A program made the translations under genes and the position numbers. Below the pieces are notes generated by a model. The model made no database searches. It had not been told where the DNA came from and saw only the letters and a list, made by a program, of their open reading frames with translations. Below, piece after piece: positions 61,354 through 64,000 of a stretch of DNA of 64,000 nt; the stretch's first letter is position 1, and each line of letters begins with the position of its first letter. Where the stretch lies: assembly GCF_008000815.1 (NCBI RefSeq), contig NZ_CP042806.1:4402001-4466000 (forward strand), given 5' to 3'. This stretch comes from Terriglobus albidus. Its GTDB lineage: Bacteria; Acidobacteriota; Terriglobia; Terriglobales; Acidobacteriaceae.

Positions 61354-64000
61354 TTAGGCTGGAATCAGCGTGAAAGTGACAGTGATGTCGCCTGGGCAAA
61401 TGATGAAATGACTGGTTTGAGCCGCGCCAGCGCGAAGTTCCCTTGGAGTGATGTCCAGGGTGCGCACGTGGTCCACGTCGGGCGCGGTGGACACCAGCGC
61501 CAGAATGTCCGAACGGTACGGCTGTCGTCCGAACTCCCATCCCTGGCCATCGAAGCCGCCCGTAAGCGGATGGGAAAACGCGGCCACTCGGCTGCGAAGC
61601 AGGAATTCTGTTTCCACAATGCGGTCCAGGCGGGTTATCGCCACCTCGATGGCTACATCGATTGCAAGGTAGTCTGGCCCTACCACGACCAGACTCACCG
61701 TCGGACTCTGCCGCTCCATCAGGTAAGTCTGTACGGTGTGCAGTAGATCCGCATCCGGATGGGGTCGAGGATCGACGCTACCAGGCACGATCAGAATGCT
61801 CACCACGCCCGGTGCCCCCTGCCGTGCGCCTGCATCGGCAGCAAGGTCCACACCTGGAACGCAATGGGCACGGGCCACAGCTGGCGAGGCCAGCAGAGCT
61901 AGATCGGCATAGTCCTCTACTGTGACTGCGCGGCACCTGTGTCGAAATTGACGTGGCGCCCGATCCAGCAGTCCGCCTGGTGATTCCGCGTCCGCACCGC
62001 CTGAGGCTTCCACCATATTGGTTACGGAACGCACGTACGGGATCGTAGTCTTCATCTGCACGATGCGCTGCCGACCTCGATTGCCTGCGGTCCCGCCACC
62101 GGTGCGGTAGATCGCCATGCGCAGATTATTGCTGCCGCTCGGTGTCAGCCTGCCGTGCACTCCGTCACCAAAGACGATTTCGCCCGTGATGCGGTCCAGC
62201 GTGTAATGCCGATCCTCCGGACCCGAGCTGCGCAGATCTGGCACGCGCTCGTACGGTACCCAATGTTCGGCACGCCCGGAGCTGACGGAGTGCGAGAGTT
62301 CGCGAACCTCCAGGCGCTCCCCTGGTAGAACGGGGCTGCGCGCCGTCTTGACTCGCTGCCCTGGCAGCGCGTTCCCAGAGCCCAGGATCTCGTGTGTGCT
62401 GGTCACGGCCTGCGTGGCGGACACCGTATTCAGCAGCACCATACGGAGAGCCGCCGTAAGGTCCGCACCGCCCGCACGCCACGGCACGCGTAACCAGTGA
62501 CGCCGCAGCCCGAATAAGGTGCTGGCCTGCGCGGCTGCCGGTGCAAGCAGCGTGACCGCGCCGGAATAAGAGAAGGCAGCAGTTTCATCCACGACACCGA
62601 AGTCCTGCCACGCCGAACCGTTCCAGCACTGCCAGGCGATGCGCTGCGAGGTTCCTTCCGCGAGCTGCCCTGCGCGCTGGCGGCTGCTGTCAAAGACGAA
62701 GTAAAGCGTCATGGGCAGCGTCGGCAGACCAAGCCCCGGGAGGGATTGAAAGCCGCAGTAGAGCGCCGGCTCAACCTCTGCCGATCGCCGGAACAACAGG
62801 ACGCCGCTGCCGGGCGTGCGCAGACTTTCCGATACATTTTCCGTCTGCCACGCATGCGTTACCAGCACGGTCGCCGACCTCGACGCTGCCTGGTGCAGGC
62901 TATAGCTACCAAGCACGCTATGCAGAATCGGCGCGGATACGGTCGCGGGTTGATAGACGTACTCCGGCACGCCGGGTTTCGACTCCCGTACAGCGTAGCC
63001 AGCATCCTCGCCGTAGCTGTTCGCAGCCAGCCGGGCGCGCAGCCAAAGCGCTGTCACGCCGCCAACGGTCGATGCGCGAAGCTCAGCTGGCACCACAAAG
63101 GTCACCTCGCCTGACGCGGTAAAGGCACGCGTGCTGTCGCTGAAGCCATTGCCGGAGTCCGGAGTAGCGGCCGAGGTCGTCATCATCCCCAGCAGCTGCC
63201 ATACCGCGCCGTCCCAGAACTCCCACGCGACCCTGGCATTACCCGCCGCATTCACGCGGGGCACCGGTACATCTCCTTCGCCGACGGCCGGATTGGTCAC
63301 ATGGACCTGGAGCTTCACCTGCGTTGCCGCAACGCCAAACAGTTCAGGCTGCGCCAGGTACAACGTGTCGCCGAACCTTGGCCGGTCGCCGAACGGGAAG
63401 AAGTCCTTGTCGAGTTCGAGCGTGCGGCTGCCCGACGACGCCTGAACCAGACGAACACCATCGCCGCTCAGCGTGCGCTCCAGCGTCAGGGAGCGGGCAT
63501 GAACCGCCGCGGCCAGAGGGCTCAGCAGCCGGCAGCGCAGCCAGTAAGCTGTCTCGCCTTCGACTGTAGTTTCAGGAAATGCCGGCATGTCCTGAAAGAC
63601 AACATCACCGCTCTGGGTCATGGCGTTGGTGCCATCGCTTGTGGGCGTAAGCGTCAGCGCCTCTGAGCCGTTCCATATCTCCCATGCAACGACAGGCTGC
63701 GTCGCGGAGAAGACTTCTTCAAGGTCGAAGCTGAGCACAAGCTGCCGCAGCGCCTGCTTGCCGAAAAAGGCGGTGTCGCCGACCCAAAAGGCATGCTCCA
63801 TCGGCGAGTTGCCGGTAAATATCGGGACGGGCTGCTCTGCGGGATCGGAAAGCAGCGACGACAGATCGGTATAGCGGTCGGTCTCCGGCACCTGCACCAT
63901 CAGGCGATCCAGTTGCGCGGTGGACACGACCACTTCGCGATCTGTCTCAAAGATCACAGGTTTGCTCTCGCCCGGACTCGGCGCAGAGGCCACCTGTACG
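61354..64000 (-). CDS. Putative baseplate assembly protein (TIGR02243-like, gp6/gpJ), 5' end beyond the right edge
   Basis: At least 879 residues are visible. The frame contains GTG 63993, but it stays open to the window edge and family members have more sequence before ESKPVIFETDREVVVSTAQL, so the gene most likely begins outside. Landmarks are TDRYTDLSSL, the repeated beta modules (WEIWNGSEALTLTPTSDGTN; WEFWDGAVWQLLGMMTTSAA; WQCWNGSAWQDFGVVDETAA), RITGEIVFGDGVHGRLTPSG, and the J-like end GTAGNRGRQRIVQMKTTIPY, RAVTVEDYADLALLASPAVA and GFDGQGWEFGRQPYRSDILA. It is the main wedge scaffold of a contractile injection system. Confidence 0.87.
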   Translation of the reverse strand, partial: VQVASAPSPGESKPVIFETDREVVVSTAQLDRLMVQVPETDRYTDLSSLLSDPAEQPVPIFTGNSPMEHAFWVGDTAFFGKQALRQLVLSFDLEEVFSATQPVVAWEIWNGSEALTLTPTSDGTNAMTQSGDVVFQDMPAFPETTVEGETAYWLRCRLLSPLAAAVHARSLTLERTLSGDGVRLVQASSGSRTLELDKDFFPFGDRPRFGDTLYLAQPELFGVAATQVKLQVHVTNPAVGEGDVPVPRVNAAGNARVAWEFWDGAVWQLLGMMTTSAATPDSGNGFSDSTRAFTASGEVTFVVPAELRASTVGGVTALWLRARLAANSYGEDAGYAVRESKPGVPEYVYQPATVSAPILHSVLGSYSLHQAASRSATVLVTHAWQTENVSESLRTPGSGVLLFRRSAEVEPALYCGFQSLPGLGLPTLPMTLYFVFDSSRQRAGQLAEGTSQRIAWQCWNGSAWQDFGVVDETAAFSYSGAVTLLAPAAAQASTLFGLRRHWLRVPWRAGGADLTAALRMVLLNTVSATQAVTSTHEILGSGNALPGQRVKTARSPVLPGERLEVRELSHSVSSGRAEHWVPYERVPDLRSSGPEDRHYTLDRITGEIVFGDGVHGRLTPSGSNNLRMAIYRTGGGTAGNRGRQRIVQMKTTIPYVRSVTNMVEASGGADAESPGGLLDRAPRQFRHRCRAVTVEDYADLALLASPAVARAHCVPGVDLAADAGARQGAPGVVSILIVPGSVDPRPHPDADLLHTVQTYLMERQSPTVSLVVVGPDYLAIDVAIEVAITRLDRIVETEFLLRSRVAAFSHPLTGGFDGQGWEFGRQPYRSDILALVSTAPDVDHVRTLDITPRELRAGAAQTSHFIICPGDITVTFTLIPA

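Overview
The window looks like chromosomal DNA of an Acidobacteriaceae-type acidobacterium (Granulicella, Terriglobus or Edaphobacter-like). This is inferred from gene content: a double-domain TIGR03435 protein, a relic of a TonB receptor of the large acidobacterial type, a relic of a Y_Y_Y-type sensor kinase, a PEP-CTERM/exosortase exopolysaccharide locus, and moderate GC. No rRNA, tRNA or CRISPR array was seen.

Layout. (1) 1-9.3 kb: a partial PQQ-type sugar dehydrogenase; a two-gene molybdenum hydroxylase (isoquinoline 1-oxidoreductase-like) operon; an AraC regulator; and aldo/keto reductase, cupin-CMD and alpha/beta-hydrolase genes. Matching 21-bp-phased direct repeats lie in front of both catabolic units and suggest one AraC regulon. 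(2) 9.4-10.4 kb: a graveyard of gene fragments plus a dispersed repeat. (3) 10.4-15.7 kb: a TIGR03435 gene with a tandem TACGA-N6-TCGTA operator, then a symporter, nagB-like and nagA amino-sugar cluster. (4) 15.8-17.8 kb: relics and three small genes with good ribosome sites. (5) 17.8-52.9 kb: a large exopolysaccharide/PEP-CTERM region. It holds a beta-helix secreted protein, a PAS-GGDEF-degenerate EAL protein, an O-antigen ligase, two PEP-CTERM substrates, glycosyltransferases, a flippase, PrsT, EpsI and exosortase, and the Wza/OMP/Wzz/ATPase/BY-kinase/sugar-transferase operon. Two sigma-54 activators, one with a pseudo-receiver, sit at its right end. (6) 53-56.7 kb: decayed DNA with a second copy of the dispersed repeat, an orphan Imm42-like immunity gene, a DoxX gene that appears to start with CTG, and a dead two-component pair. 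(7) 57-64 kb: the end of a phage-tail-like (contractile injection) baseplate cluster beside two related OB-TM membrane proteins, one intact with a ricin lectin and one frameshifted.

How it works together. The exosortase operon (minus) and the export/assembly operon (plus) diverge from one intergenic region. That region carries a sigma-54 -24/-12 element for each operon and a shared pair of palindromes between them. Further -24/-12 matches precede the receiver-type activator, the epimerase, a GT2 gene, a GT4 gene and a PEP-CTERM gene. I infer a sigma-54-controlled regulon that couples polysaccharide synthesis to exosortase sorting of PEP-CTERM proteins. Many starts here are GTG, TTG or CTG, so several genes were re-started by eye.
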